A stretch of 64,000 nucleotides of DNA from Utricularia gibba (GCA_002189035.1 NEEC01000010.1:1302001-1366000), one strand, 5' to 3'. Positions 1 to 12,612 are shown, counted from the first letter of the stretch. Numbers and translations are program-made. The notes: generated by a model from the sequence alone, not told the origin.

Positions 1-1655
1 TATTGAAGAAATAATATACAAATGACCATTTTTATAAATGACCCGTATAGAATTATCAATCATTTTTTATTCGAATTTTGGAAAATTCGATTTTCTGGTC
101 ATGTTTTAATGTTAATAATTTTTTTTTAACAGTAATTTTTTAAAATAAAAAAAACCCAAAAACTTACTGGAAGTTTTAGGATGTGGAATTAGATGAAGTG
201 TTAAATACATCACTTAATGAACCAAAGATATAGAGTATGATAATTTGATTCAAGATACTTAAGATACATGAATATGGTAATGGGTTCTACACTAGTGATG
301 ACTTGGTAACATGTAGCCACACATTATTTTTATTTTATTAGAGTAAATTAGTATTATTTTAACTTAAAAAAATAATTAAAACCAATCCCAAACATCAATA
401 TATTTGATATTCACAAATCTATGGACACGAATATGTATATTAATTTAAATGATTAATTAAATTTTAAAATAAAAAATAGTTCATAAACAATTAGACAGTA
501 TTTAGCAATTATGTTTAAAATCTTTGAACTTTATACCCACATATTACTTTCATATATAAATATATGTATACCTAAGAGGTGGGGATATGAATATTTTTAT
601 ACCAATATATTTGGATTTGTCTATATTCAAATAATTTAAACTCATGAAAATCTAAATTCACTAACCAAAGAAAGCCAAAGGTGTATTTGAATTATTATTA
701 TTATTATTATCAAGTATTTATAAAAATAATTAAACTGCCTCCTCAAATTATTTTTGTTTCGCCTCTGAAATATGGGCTTTTTCCCTCCTTATATATAGCC
801 CATATACCAGAAAGCCCAAACACGGTAACTCTATCCAGGCCCATTATTACATTGTACACGACACAAGGGCTTTCTGCCCCGTGGCCCAACCCAACTCTGG
901 GCCCACGAGCGATGATTTCTTTTCTCTTTCAACTATGTTTCCTTGTTGGACAGTGCTACGTGTTTGAAGATGGATCATATTTCTTCTTAGAATTTACTAT
1001 TTTATTAACTTAATATTTTTATGTTTTAAGTTAATTCTTGTTTTACATACTAATATATTTTAATTTAATAAATCCTTACATCTAAACATCGGATGAATTA
1101 GAAATTTAGCCGTGTCAGAATTGTGTGAGAAAAATAATTAATTATAATATAAATATTTTAACTTAGTGTGTGTAAGAGAATACATGGATGATCACTTTTC
1201 TAAATGACTCCAAATCCGTGTACAATTGTACATCAGAGCTCAATTGAGGGAAAAAATAAATATGAATAACAATAATTTAAAATTTTAATTATAAAGTATT
1301 ATAAAAAAAAAAGGGTATTAGAAGTTAGGTTCTTGTTCAAAGTCATCATAGTTTGACTGAACACTGTGACCACACAATATGGAATCTTTATGAAGGAATC
1401 CATTGATACATGATTTATTCATAATTCAAAATGAAAGTTACATCTTTATCTACTTCCCATTTGCATTTTTTCGTAATACAGCATGAAAAAATGAAATTTG
1501 AGATGTTCAATGAAAAAATTCGGATTTCGGATTTGAACTTATTATAGAGGAAATCCGAAACTTCGCCGAAATTGAAAACATTGATTTAATTTAACAACTT
1601 ATGTTTCAAAGAAAGCGCTTGGATTTCAAAGGGACTGCCTGGTTCGGTTCATAAA
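1..1655. other. AT-rich intergenic DNA, no gene seen
   Basis: This stretch is strongly AT-rich with many homopolymer runs, and I see no coding region in it. The open frame at 681-1013 has no recognisable protein character. The one structured part is a cluster of GGCCCA/TGGGC motifs at about 768-906, listed separately. Confidence 0.6.
768..906. promoter_or_regulatory. cluster of site II-like GGCCCA/TGGGC motifs
   Basis: About 140 bases contain at least six copies of GCCCA or its complement TGGGC, with a TATATATAG string among them at about 791-799. In plants, TGGGCC/T (site II) elements recruit TCP-type factors and mark promoters of housekeeping genes. No coding region follows within 700 bases on either strand, so this may be an orphan or relic promoter, or the promoter of a non-coding transcript. 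Its function is inference only. Confidence 0.35.
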
Positions 1656-2203
1656 TCACTTGCTGCTCCAAAGCTCCGCCCTCTTCACCTTGGTCAGGCT
1701 CTCGACGACGCCGGACGGCGACACGTGTCCCCACACGATTACCCTCTTGCACTCCAGATCGATGCTGAAGGAGGTCACCCCTTCAAACACACTCACATTT
1801 TTAGGGTTTCAAATTGAATGCCACTGTGTTGCTGCGCATAATATAGATAGCATTTGCACCTTCCATTTTCGAGAGGTGCTTCTTCACTTTCCCTGCGCAG
1901 CCTTGGCAATGAATCGAGACCTTCATCACGACCATCTGCAGAGGCAACCCAAGGAACCATAACTTTTGAAACAAACTCAGCATATAAAGAAATGCATACC
2001 GCGACCTGGAATCTAAGAGGGCCAGCTCTCGCCATTGAAGTGGCTTCTCCCAACGCCTTCAATCCCTCGTTTTTCTTGGTTGCCGCGCGAACCACGCTCC
2101 TCCGACCGACCGGCCACCGGTCGCCCACCCGGACGTACTTCCGGCGGCTGACATGGCCAATGCAGACCGCCGTGGAGGCTGAAGTGTGGCACGCAAACCC
2201 CAT
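1656..2203 (-). CDS. HMA-domain metal-binding protein (NaKR/HIPP-like)
   Basis: Small heavy-metal-associated domain protein of about 134 residues. Exons are 2203-2000, 1935-1860 and 1780-1656, and the phases agree. The HMA core reads KVSIHCQGCAGKVKKHLSKM with the metal-binding CxxC (CQGC). The third exon continues with GVTSFSID and ends in a KVKRAELW-type tail, as in the SODIUM POTASSIUM ROOT DEFECTIVE group. The N-terminus (MGFACHTSASTAVCIG) matches the short Ser/Cys-rich leader of that group. The donor of exon 1 could instead lie 6 bases upstream (CAG/GTCGCG), which would remove two residues. Family members bind metal ions and help in phloem transport or metal handling; the ligand here is unknown. 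No prenylation CaaX box is present. Confidence 0.85.
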
Positions 2204-4232
2204 AGGTGATAGGCCTCTCCCCTCTTGGCCTTGGCCATTCCATTCATGTGTGTGTGTGTATATATGAGAGAGTACAGAGGTAGTTAAAAGCGGTTGGGCG
2301 ATCCGCCCCCCGTTTTGAATAGTTGGTTCGGGGTGTCTGTCTACTTTCTAGTCAAAAAGTTTTCATTTCCTGCCGCGACAAATTCTGCAATAAGCATCGG
2401 GGGGGTTACTGCCAACATGCCCCAACTAATACCACGCATGATTGGTACGGACGAAACCCAAATCATCAAATATGTCAACTGTTTCAGGTCCGCATTTAAA
2501 CCTTTCATCCCTAACAAATTTATTACACGACTCGGGCGCCATGAATTTGTTTACTCTCCTGACTTCTGCTTATCCACAACAGTGTCTATGCAATGTTTCG
2601 GATTTCGGATATTTTTTGAAGTTATCCATTTTCAAGATTTAAGTAATGTTCTGGAAAATTTTTAAAACTTATTTCTACTTTTCAAAAGTAAAAATAATTT
2701 TTTTTAGAACAATTTTAATTGTAAAAGTAATTTTATCAAAAATATTTTTAAAATTATAATTACAAAAATTATTTTTGAAAAAGTAATGAATTGTTTACTT
2801 TTACTTTTCAAAATTATTTTTGAAAATTAAAAACAGGTTTCAAAAATTTTTCAGAATACTACTATAATCATTTTATCTGAAATTTTATTTTTTGGATCGA
2901 ATTTGAAATCCGAAATTCGAACATTTATCATATGAAAGCATTAGCAAACTCTCTTGTTTGTTTTGGTGATTTCAATAATGAAAAAAAAAAGAATTTGACT
3001 AAGAGTAAGTTGATAAATAATTTTATATCATTTTAAAAAATGTTTTTTTATCACTTTTTAGTATCATTTTTAAATACTTTATAATTCAATTTTTTTACAT
3101 TAATTTGATCTAGTGAAGAGAAATTGTATTTTATATATCATAAGTTCACATAATGATTTGAATAAACTCATCTTTATCAATCATTTATAGATATATTTTG
3201 ACCATTTTTCTCTTTATTTTTATATTTTCATGGCATATACGTTCGAGCATTTACTAGATACAGATATGCGATGAAATCGTACATGCACAAGTCATTGCAT
3301 GTAAAAATGTTTTAATATATTTTTTAACATTTAATTTGATATTTTGATCTTGTTTCCCATAAGTATTCCTTCTTAACGTACTCTTAATACTGTTCAACTC
3401 GAAAAGTATGTAAGAATATTTAAGATTGACTTCAAACACTTAAAGAAAATAATTTAATCGAATATCATTGTACAATTGACCTAACATACTTATAAGAGTT
3501 ATCATTAGAGTTGAATAAAATTTAGTATATAAGTTTTATTCGATTTTATTTTTACTTGTCGATTCACTCAAATCCAATGTAAATCTAATCAATGGGGGAG
3601 GTCGATTTATGTAAACTCATGTCTATATTTCCGAATTTATCCTTTCAATAATAATGTTTTATTATTAAAGGTAGTTCAACATTGAAAAAATTCCTTCAAT
3701 CAAAAATCCAAATAATGCAAGGTTATAACAGTAAATTTGTACATACAACGACCTAAATGTTTCGTTTCATACCTTCAAACCAAATACGGAATAAAAATGA
3801 ATTCAAATAATATATACATCTTAAGGTGTAGTCTCCATTACTTGTTTTGTAACTAATTACATTTATATTTGGTGTGGTTATTTTTTTTTCATTAAAATTC
3901 ATTTTTTTATCCTTACAAATTTGGAATATGAAACTCGTTCAATGATAACTATTCCTTGTAATTGTTTCTATTCATCCATATTTTTTTTTATAAATTTAGA
4001 GAGAATAAAAGTAAGCATTTTTAAATATTTTCTGATAATAAATAATATAATCACGTTCCAATTTACAGGTACCATAAATTGGGAGAGATTTAAAAGCCGA
4101 ACCTGGTTCAGTTGTGAGGGATGCCGGGCAACCACCGACTTCATCGTAGAAAATCGTTTGGTGATCGATCTCCTTTTGCAGTTGCAAGGTTTAACGCCAT
4201 GAAATGGTGACGGCGATGACACGTGGAGTCGG
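2204..4232. other. intergenic DNA between the HMA and PPR genes
   Basis: The part next to the HMA gene (2240-2600) has a more balanced base composition and should hold that gene's promoter and 5' leader. It is followed by a palindromic AT-rich repeat at 2649-2856 and then plain AT-rich DNA to about 4080. The last 150 bases are likely the leader of the PPR gene. No coding region is supported. Confidence 0.6.
2649..2856. mobile_element. AT-rich foldback MITE-like inverted repeat
   Basis: The two ends are inverted repeats of about 45 bases: TTCTGGAAAATTTTTAAAAC at the left pairs with the complement of the right end, TTCTGAAAAATTTTTGAAAC. The interior is also largely self-complementary, so the whole 208 bases could fold into one long hairpin. 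This is the shape of a foldback MITE. I see no convincing target-site duplication, so the exact ends and superfamily are open. Confidence 0.5.
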
Positions 4233-5879
4233 ATGATGCGCTGCGCCGTGGAATTGGTTGGGCGAGCGCTGCTCGCCGCCACGGACTCCGCGCTGCATCA
4301 TCGGGCATGGAACCCGTCGCTGGAACAGACTCTTCACAAACTTAAGCTCCGAGATTTTTTGACTCCGCCGCTCGTCGCGCGAGTCATCGACTCCTATCTC
4401 CTCAACTATCACTCCCTCGCCTATGGATTCTTCACCTGGGCGTCGCAGCAACCTGGTTTTTCACACACTTCCGACACTTGCGAATCCCTCTTTAAATCGC
4501 TCTCCGCTTCACGGCAATTCCATTTAGTGGATAAGGTGTTCAAGCAGGTACGCCTTGAGAGGATTGTTCTGCAACCATCGGTTTATCGTTTTATTCTTGG
4601 TTCCCTCGTTGCTGGGAGGAGAACTCAGATGGCGTTCTCTGTGTTTTGTGATTTGGGGCCGGTGATTGGCCTTATTGGGTTTCAGGTTTGCAATTCTCTT
4701 CTCGCCGTGTTGGCTTCTGAAGGTTCGATCGTCAATGCTCGCAAGGTGCTTGATGAAATGGTTAATAGAGGTGTCAGGCTGACTACTCTTGGTTTGGGGG
4801 TCTTTGTGTGGGAGGCAAGCAGGAGCATGACTTTGACTGAAATATTTGATGTCCTGGATGCTGTAAGAAGGTCAAATTTTTCAGGAATTGATGGATCAAT
4901 CATTGCACTTCTGATGATCCATGGGCTGTGCTCAGAATCCAGAGTTAAGGATGCTGTTTATGCTTTAGGAGAGTTGAGGAAAAAAGAGTGTAAGCCTGAC
5001 TTCATGGCCTACAGAATTGTGGCTGAGAAATTGCGTGAGATGGGTTTTGTTGTTGATGTAGAAATGATTCTGAAGATGAAACGGAAGTTAGGTGTGGCAC
5101 CAAGGGCCAATGATTATAAACAGTTTATCCTGGAGTTAGTCTCCCTGAAGTTAACGCACCAAGCTAAGGAACTTGGCCAGGTGATCATCAGTGGAAACTT
5201 CACAATCGAAGACGATGTTCTCAATGTCCTGATTGGATCAGTATCTGGGGTTGATACTTGCGTTGCTGTGTCCTTCTTGATGTTTATGATTGACAAGGAT
5301 AGATTCCCAACTCTACTGACTTTGATCAACTTGAGTGAAAACCTTTGTAAACTTGGAAAGGCAGATGACTTGGTACATGTTTTCCAAATTCTGTCAGCTA
5401 AAGATTACTTCAAGAACCTGGATAGCTACAACGTAATGATCCGTTTTCTTTGCAAAGCTGGAAGAGTAAAAGAGGGTTACAAGGTCCTTGAGGAGATTAA
5501 GAAAAAAGGCCTTGTCCCGGATGTTGCATGCTACAATTCTCTTCTAGATGGTTGCTGTCAGCAAGATCTGTTACGCCCTGCGAAACGCCTCTGGGACGAG
5601 ATGTTTGCGAGCGGTTGCAGGGGAAATATGGAGAGCTACCGCATTCTTATAAGGAAATTTTCCGAAGTGGGTGACATGGAAGATGCATGTCATCTCCTCA
5701 AGCACATGACTGACAGAGGCATGGAACCTGATGAAATGATATACAAATCCCTTCTTCAAGGCGCTTCCCAAGCCAAGAATACTGAATTGGCTGCTCAAAT
5801 TAACAAATCTATCCAACACGACCCAGAGCTTGCAAAAAGCCTCAGCCGGTTTTCGCCTCTGCATCTGCAGCCAGAATGA
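4233..5879 (+). CDS. P-class pentatricopeptide repeat protein (At5g14080-like)
   Basis: Intronless frame of 548 residues, as usual for plant PPR genes. The N-terminal part has the family phrase TWASQQPGFSHTSDTCESL. Degenerate PPR units run through the middle, and clear 35-residue units lie near the end (for example SYNVMIRFLCKAGRVKEGYKV, then DVACYNSLLDGCC and ESYRILIRKFSEVGDMEDAC). There is no E or DYW extension, so it is P-class. Such proteins bind organellar RNA and act in processing or stabilisation. I matched it from memory to the Arabidopsis locus At5g14080, whose function I do not know. The first two codons are both ATG, so either may serve. Targeting to mitochondrion or plastid is expected but not shown. 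Confidence 0.93.
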   Translation: MMRCAVELVGRALLAATDSALHHRAWNPSLEQTLHKLKLRDFLTPPLVARVIDSYLLNYHSLAYGFFTWASQQPGFSHTSDTCESLFKSLSASRQFHLVDKVFKQVRLERIVLQPSVYRFILGSLVAGRRTQMAFSVFCDLGPVIGLIGFQVCNSLLAVLASEGSIVNARKVLDEMVNRGVRLTTLGLGVFVWEASRSMTLTEIFDVLDAVRRSNFSGIDGSIIALLMIHGLCSESRVKDAVYALGELRKKECKPDFMAYRIVAEKLREMGFVVDVEMILKMKRKLGVAPRANDYKQFILELVSLKLTHQAKELGQVIISGNFTIEDDVLNVLIGSVSGVDTCVAVSFLMFMIDKDRFPTLLTLINLSENLCKLGKADDLVHVFQILSAKDYFKNLDSYNVMIRFLCKAGRVKEGYKVLEEIKKKGLVPDVACYNSLLDGCCQQDLLRPAKRLWDEMFASGCRGNMESYRILIRKFSEVGDMEDACHLLKHMTDRGMEPDEMIYKSLLQGASQAKNTELAAQINKSIQHDPELAKSLSRFSPLHLQPE

Positions 5880-6272
5880 AGTGTCAACTCCCCTACTCCA
5901 CAGTTGGTGGAGCCACTCCGGTCAGCAACTAATCCCACCTTTGAAAAAAAATTCAATTTTTCTGGCATAATATTAGTGTGACGACTGGGCTGGTTTTAAC
6001 TTAAATAAGTGCTGCATTGATACCATGTATCAGAAGACATTAGAATTCATGGGAAAATGTGATGTTCTACGAATGACACAAGAAAACAATAAATTCAATG
6101 TGCCGGCACCCTACTACAAAGACTAACACTACCCGCTTCCTTCAGCAGGTTTTTCCGGTGCCATACAGGCCATGAATCTACATTGTATTCAGCCACGAGA
6201 TTCCCCAACACCATTCACTCCGCTGGCTCAGGAGTATAAATTTGACCAGTAAAGGTAAGATTTCTGGACTTC
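5880..6272. other. 3' flanks of two convergent genes
   Basis: Short gap between the ends of the PPR gene (+) and the ERGIC3-like gene (-). It should hold both 3' untranslated regions; AATAAA-like strings occur. No gene is seen. Confidence 0.6.
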
Positions 6273-9200
6273 CTATCCGATTATCCCAAGTTCTACTTTC
6301 TTGCGTATTGCCTTCTGACCATGGTATAAGACTGCATCAACTATTCCAGCCACTGTGAATATGCCTGAAGAATATGAAACGGGAGGTTAGACGATGGATG
6401 CAGTACACCTCGGAGTTGAGGAAAATGCAAATTCACCTCCAACTATGGCGCAGATGTGCGTAAGGAAGTGGAAGAATGGTGTATGCTGCTCCCTGAAGTT
6501 GACCTGTCATGCAACAACCAAAATGCGGTTAAATGACACCATCCGAACTAGGTGCTATCTTCTGCATAATATATTCACCATATTTGTGCATGTCACTTAA
6601 CAGAACACACGTTTCATACGAGGTTTATTTGTATCCAAATCTGATAACTGCCTCAAGATCATATGCACAACCAAAAGGTTCTCAAGTTCAGTTGTGTGAA
6701 AAAACAGTGATTAGTTTGCAATGACGAATACCTGAATGGGGGAGAAATCATAGTAGAAGTAAACGCCAGCGGAGGATCTGAAATGATCCTCTTCGGGACT
6801 CTTGTAGTGCTTAGTCACTGAGAACTGCAAAAATACGTAAATGAGGCAATGAACTTAACTGGCACCTTTTTCCAGTGTTAAAATACCTGATTTGATTTAA
6901 CAGTGTGCCCTCGAATGCTAGTATATGTGGTTGGAACTACCTAGAAACATCAAATAGAAAATCCGCTAAGAATGCTTGTTTCAACCGTTGCCATGTTCCA
7001 AGACATCAAGAGCATTTTCTTAGAAAAGCAGATTAACTGGCATTACATCGAACAATGTGATCCGTGTTCAAAAAACTGAAATACGTGGGTTTTTACCAGT
7101 GGAAAACTGTTTTCGAGAACCATGTATCACACCAGATTCTATAGATCATGGACGATAAAAAGGCTGACCTTGATAAAATATTGGTAGATGCCATTAGGCT
7201 GTTCTTGCATCCATTGCACCCTGAATATGAACAGGCCACAAAAAAGAGGTATTGTTAAAATAACCAACACAACATCAAATTTTGGGGATCATACCATTCC
7301 GCACAAGTGCCAAAATATTGAGGCACCATTAAGAATCATAAAAGATGCAAAAATACCACCATTAAGCTACTAGGTATGCTGCATAAAATAGACTTCAAGA
7401 TGCAACGATTGCCCTAGTTCGCGCATTTGGAGAAGACATAAACTTACCCATCTAGTGGGTTCACAACACCAGGGATATAATCTCCAAAGGATAACTTATG
7501 GATCTTGTGGCTTATCTGGAAGTGCATGACAAAAAAAAAAAGATCAATACCCTGCTGAGCATAGAGATAAAAGGTTATTCATTCTACACAAATCGAAAGC
7601 AATAGAACGAAAAGTGAAAACAGGGAGCTTGCATAGAAAATTCTAATTCGAGCATTGGCACTTACATTGTAACTTTGAATGTGATTCATTAATAACTCAA
7701 AAAGAAAGGTGCCTGGATTCTGCAAGCTTCTACCAGTGGCTAAATGAAAATTGCCAGCCACTTTGCTGACCTCCAAAGATCCATGAATGTTGCATCCTTC
7801 ACCTTTTTCTTCCTTGACCTTTTGAACAAAGCCTTCCCTCTTGCACTATAGGAGGGAAGTCACATTTAGTAAATTATAAGAATTAAAAAAACAGCAACCC
7901 TAGTCAAAATTAATATCAAAATTAAGCATAGTCTGTAAAAGAGAAAGGCATCATTTTGGCTCAATATCAGAGCTATCCTCCACCAAACTGAATGGCGTGG
8001 TTTCTCAATTGGCTGCAGAACCCACTCATACCTATTTCTCTTGATAGGACTTAAAACATAAAGCTACGGACTATATTTTATATGTCTTCACCGGGTTAAC
8101 CATCTATGTCTATTAAATGGGTATACTAAGAGGAAATAACCCATTAAATGGAGCAAATTTCTGGGTTTTGTACAATCCTAAATTGACAAAAAAACTTCAT
8201 GGTGTAGTGTTAGGTTGGGCACTTCACCTTCCTTGTTAAAAACAAGGAAAAAGCGTGCATATAAGACATTCAGGGATGCACCTGATCAATTAAATCATCT
8301 GGAAAACTCCAGCCCTTGTTTCGATATGCTTCACGCACTTCATCACATGAATTACAGCATTGATCGTCACTCTGAAGGAGAAAAGAAAAAAGATGGCTGG
8401 TGGAAGACGAAAATTTCAAGATGAACCATTCAGGCAACTGACGATGCAAGACAAAAACAAAACGTCCAGGAGACACTAAAAATCATAGTGATTCAACTTT
8501 GTAAAACGGAAACATAACAAAGAAACCATACTGTTTCTGCACCAAAGCATGAACCACAGTACTTCTCATTGTGCTGAAGCAACCCACCATGCCTCTGTAA
8601 CGGTTTCCCAATCTGAAGCGAAATTTCAAAACAGGCCTTTGAGCGAAGAGTGCAACACCATGCAGTATATCAGGATAAATATAAAATCTTCTGCATGCTA
8701 ATAGTGTTCTGACTCTTCTCACAAGAATATAATCATTAGTATCACTGCTGATTTTCTTGAACTCGATATGATCAAGTTCACATAACATACAGAATGACAA
8801 ATCTTTCCACTGAATTTTAAGGCAACTTAACCCCATGAAAAAACCACGCCGAAAAAATAATTGGTAATGCCCACACACCTCAGGTGCGCCAATACCATCT
8901 CGCCTTACTTCCTTAACATTTCCATGAGCATCGATTCTCTCCTTTATTATATCATGTCTCTGCAAGTCAGAACAGGATTTATAAGACAATTGAGATCCGA
9001 TACACGAGAAATTGGTTTCAAGCGATCAGGGAGAATGCCCAATTTTATTAAAAAACGGCAGTGAGTTGACGTAGGAGAATAATTCATAGAAACCAACAAA
9101 AGTATAACATAATGCATAACGTACTATGTCAAGATGTCGCTCACCGCTGATGTCCATAGCATCAAGACTAAGTAGCGTACATGGGACATCAGGAAAGCTG

Positions 9201-9630
9201 ACATTAAACTGCAAGAAAGTGTAGCGCATCACAGCCCCTTAGCATTCATCTAAGTGCACTTCAATGGATAACCAATCAATATTCAATACTCAAGACAAAA
9301 GCAACAAAATTTCGAGTGCACGAAGACCAAGGTACTACATTGATTCGCAATTTGCCTCCTCGAGATGTATCGACTACCAGCATCGTCTCCGTAACGGTGT
9401 GGAGAAATAACTCTGAAACATAAGAAGAAAGCAAACAGTAAAATCCACGAATTCATCCAAATCTTATAAACAAGGCAAAAAAACATACTCAGCTCCGAGG
9501 TGACCAGAAACAGAATGACGATGGATGTCACGAGCGTGATAACGCCTCCGGAGAATGTTCGGCGGTAGAAATCCTCATTGACCTTTGGGTAGGCATCCAG
9601 ATTCCGCAGCTTGCCAAAAGCTTTGTCCAT
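6273..9630 (-). CDS. ERGIC3-like ER-Golgi cargo receptor
   Basis: Thirteen exons: 9630-9489, 9412-9339, 9208-9125, 8959-8879, 8612-8532, 8371-8282, 7845-7666, 7515-7448, 7220-7169, 6940-6887, 6824-6732, 6503-6437 and 6364-6273. They join in frame to 385 residues, the usual length of the family. The protein opens with KLRNLDAYPKVNEDFYRRTF and a first membrane segment (about residues 28-47). A lumenal domain follows with paired Cys motifs (YCGSCFGAE and QCCNSCDEVREAY), then GNFHLATG and NPLDG motifs. A second membrane segment lies near the C-terminus (HFLTHICAIVGGIFTVAG), followed by a short basic tail. ERGIC2/3 proteins cycle in COPI/COPII vesicles and recruit cargo between ER and Golgi. All junctions are GT-AG. 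Confidence 0.93.
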
Positions 9631-10507
9631 TAATTATAAATATTGAGAGAAATCAGCGTCAGAATGCAGCTATTTAGAGTTCGCCGGTCACCGGAAAAGA
9701 CGCATAACCAGCGGGTTTGACTTGGACAGAATTTTGATTGCTGCTTCTTTCTTTCTTCCTCGAATCCCTCTGTCTTCAATTTGATGAGGAGCATCACGTC
9801 CGGGTCACCTAGGATCCGAAGTACATAAAAAACCCGCCCCGAGTTACATCACTCCATACTTGTAATTAGAGGTGAGTATCTCAAAATATCGACTTTGAAA
9901 TTCGTATAAAATTCATTATCATTTTTTATTCGATATTGTTCTCAAAATATTGAAATAAATTATAATTTTACAATCTAAAATGAAATAAAAACAAAAAAAT
10001 ATCAAAATCATTACTTCAATCTAAATGTTGCATTGTTGATAAAAAAAAAAAACAAATGTTGTAGTACACATAAATTCATGGTGTGTAATCATGATATGGA
10101 TTAAAATATATTGATTAATACATAATATTTTTGATAATGTGACTATAATCCACATGATTAAGATTTTTAGATTGATTATTGAAGTAAACAACTAGAAGAA
10201 CAAGATGCAAAAGACATTGAATAATGAAGACTTAAATTAGCATTCGACATCATACATCTCCGACCTAAATGTTAAAATATAAGGAAATTATTCAATGAAA
10301 ATTGCTATAAAAGTTGGTAAAAAAGTAAATCCAAAATATCAAATTTTGGTACGATGGTAAAATGCATAATTCGACTGTTTTTATGCACTTGTATATTTAC
10401 CATCATAAATCATCCAATTTCCTAAATATGTATGTTATTTTTTGTTTGGACATGAAACCATGATTTATTTCAAGTAAAGGTGTTTAGTGCTTTGGAGATG
10501 GGAGTTT
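9631..10507. other. intergenic DNA, promoter side of the ERGIC3-like gene
   Basis: The first 200 bases have mixed composition and should hold the ERGIC3-like leader and promoter. The rest is AT-rich without a recognisable gene or repeat. The right end is the 3' flank of the TSJT1-like gene. Confidence 0.6.
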
Positions 10508-11537
10508 CTAGAGAGAATTGGCGGTGGGCCAATCGGCCCAGTTAGCCTCGCTGCCGACCCGGGGAATGCTGTTCATCCTTGCGTACATATCCACCTTGAA
10601 ATCCGCTCCCCGCATGAGGCCCTCGCTGTCCACCCTCGGCATCGCCCTCATCTTGTTCATCGGGTGCTCGAAGCTCATCAGCCCTCCCTCGCTGTGGAAC
10701 ACGCACCCTGCACACCACACCCAGATACAGTGCTCAAACCAGTTCAATACAATTACCCTCTCTCTGTTAACGGAGTTGGATCAAGGTACCTGGCGGGAAT
10801 GGGGCGTATGAGCTCCCGCAAGCCCCCTTGACGACTTGTTTGTCGTCGGAGATGACGACGGAGCCATCCTCTCCGACACCCCAGTACAGCTCCAGCGCAC
10901 CATCCGATCCCTGAGGAATGCATACAAGATATGGATGTAAAAGTGTCGCGCAGGCTGAATGCGCTATTTTGGGAGACTTACGAGTGCGAGGAAGATGGAT
11001 GGGGATTTGGCGTCGTAGAGGACGAAGGCGAAGGTGCCGTCGAAGTCCCGGATGACCTGGTCGACGGGGTACGGCCCGCGGTCCCTGAGCGTCCGGTAGG
11101 CTTCGATCACCACCATCGCCTCGTTCGCGTTCTTCGCCAGGCCGTACTGCTTCATCTGGCCGCAAAGGTTGTTCAAACTCCCAATGAAAATACAATACAT
11201 ATCATCGTACCCACAGAATAACCTTAACAAAAGTAAAGAGACGACACTTATTTATTCATACAATTTCAAGGAACAGAAACTGTAAGAAACCAAGCTCTGA
11301 ATCTCGTTTCTTTGTGTACCTCGGCGTGAAAGAGTGGGGAGGAGTCGCCGTTGAGTAGGCAAGGAAAGCCGTGTTGGCAGGCTTCACGGCGAAGGAGCTT
11401 CTGGGGTTCGAAGTTAAGAACTTTCGGAGGGTTTCTTCTGGAAGCAGCTTGGGTTTCTTACCGCCATCATCGGCTGCCGGGCTTCTCAGTTCCGCAGGCG
11501 GATGCGCCACGGCTTCTTCAAATATCGCCAGCATCAT
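10508..11537 (-). CDS. TSJT1/aluminium-induced-type protein (DUF3700)
   Basis: Four exons (11537-11320, 11222-10982, 10910-10790, 10707-10508) encode 259 residues. The protein has the class II glutamine-amidotransferase-like fold of plant stem-specific TSJT1 and aluminium-induced proteins: MLAIFEE start, DDMYCIFIGSLNN, GLAKNANEAMVVIEAYRTLR, DFDGTFAFVLYD, LYWGVGEDGSVVISDD, and a C-terminal GGLMSFEHPMNKMRAMPRVD with the final NWADW. Catalytic amidotransferases need Cys as residue 2 after Met removal. Here that position is Met or Leu depending on which of the two adjacent ATGs is used, so enzyme activity is unlikely. Relatives respond to aluminium, auxin, dormancy and sugar status. Exon 1 is unusually GC-rich compared with the surroundings. 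Confidence 0.92.
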
Positions 11538-11617
11538 CTTCTCCTTTCTTCTTCTTCTTTCTTAATACACAAACCAAAATCCGACAGATGATCTGTGAGA
11601 AGGCAAGCCCTCGGGTG

Positions 11618-11624
11618 ATATATA
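11618..11624 (-). promoter_or_regulatory. TATA box of the TSJT1-like gene
   Basis: On the minus strand the sequence GTATATATCA lies about 80 bases upstream of the ATG, a normal TATA position for a short leader. An ACGTCA motif (bZIP-type) lies about 100 bases further upstream, near 11718. Confidence 0.45.
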
Positions 11625-12529
11625 CACAGACAAAGAGAAATTGTTGGGAGACGAAAAAAGAGGATAGAACTTGGTTTCCGGATAAGCTTTTGCATATGTA
11701 TGTATTCCCAGGATGGATACACGTCACCTTTGAGCGACGCCAAATTCTATTTTGGGCAAACAACGAGCAAAGAAAGCAAGAAATACGATGAAATTCATTA
11801 TTACAGCCCACAGTGTCGAGTAGCCGCCGGAAAGTCGCCATTTTTTTTAATTAATTACGTGGAAAAAGAATAGTGATGCTGGCTGTAGATAATGTTTATC
11901 CGAAGTGTATTTTTATTAACTTTGGATGCGTTTCGGATTCCAACGACGACCACTTTCTTTTTTCTAATTTTTTTTAACCATCTCCAATTTTCATTTGTCT
12001 CCAGTATAGTGGAATGGTAATTTAATTAATAACATATTTAAATTATTTATTTTATATGATTATAATTAAAAATATAGTTTAATATAAATATTTTCGAATA
12101 TATATATTTAAAATATTATTACAATATTATCATGTTTTGTGACAAATGGAAATAAATTCATCACGGGGATCATTTAGAAAAATGACTATCAATTTAGAAA
12201 AATCTTTAAACAAAATTAAAAAAGATCACTTTAGCTTAATGGTAACCAATGTGAGATTCATATTATAACGAAGAATACATCATATACCATTATGTTGTTA
12301 TATACGATATTTTGGAAAACACATTTGAAAAATGTTTCACCTCCTTATCTTAAAGGTAGATTATTATATATAAATATATTAAACCCTTTTAATTAAATTG
12401 AATAAGATATGATTTTCTTAAAAAAAATAGTATTTTTTGCAAAAATTTCACCCTTAACAATTGGGGTCCGGCCTACGACTGCTATAGGCAATCGATTACT
12501 CCACGTGGCCAAACTTCGTAGACCGCCCA

Positions 12530-12612
12530 AAGACATGGGCTCTTTGCTTCTTCTGGCCCAAATCAGCATATTTTATCTTCGCATGTGGCATGCGCAAACA
12601 TAAGGCCCAGAA
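12530..12612 (+). promoter_or_regulatory. site II-like motif cluster upstream of CLP1
   Basis: Three TGGGC/GGCCCA motifs fall within about 80 bases (near 12535, 12557 and 12604), immediately before the region expected to hold the CLP1 transcription start. Site II elements are typical of plant housekeeping promoters, which fits an essential mRNA 3'-processing factor. Confidence 0.4.

Noticed and set aside
681..1013. 110-codon open frame in the left AT-rich region
   Set aside because: No domain, composition driven by simple repeats (YYYYYY from TAT/TTA), and it overlaps the site II motif cluster.
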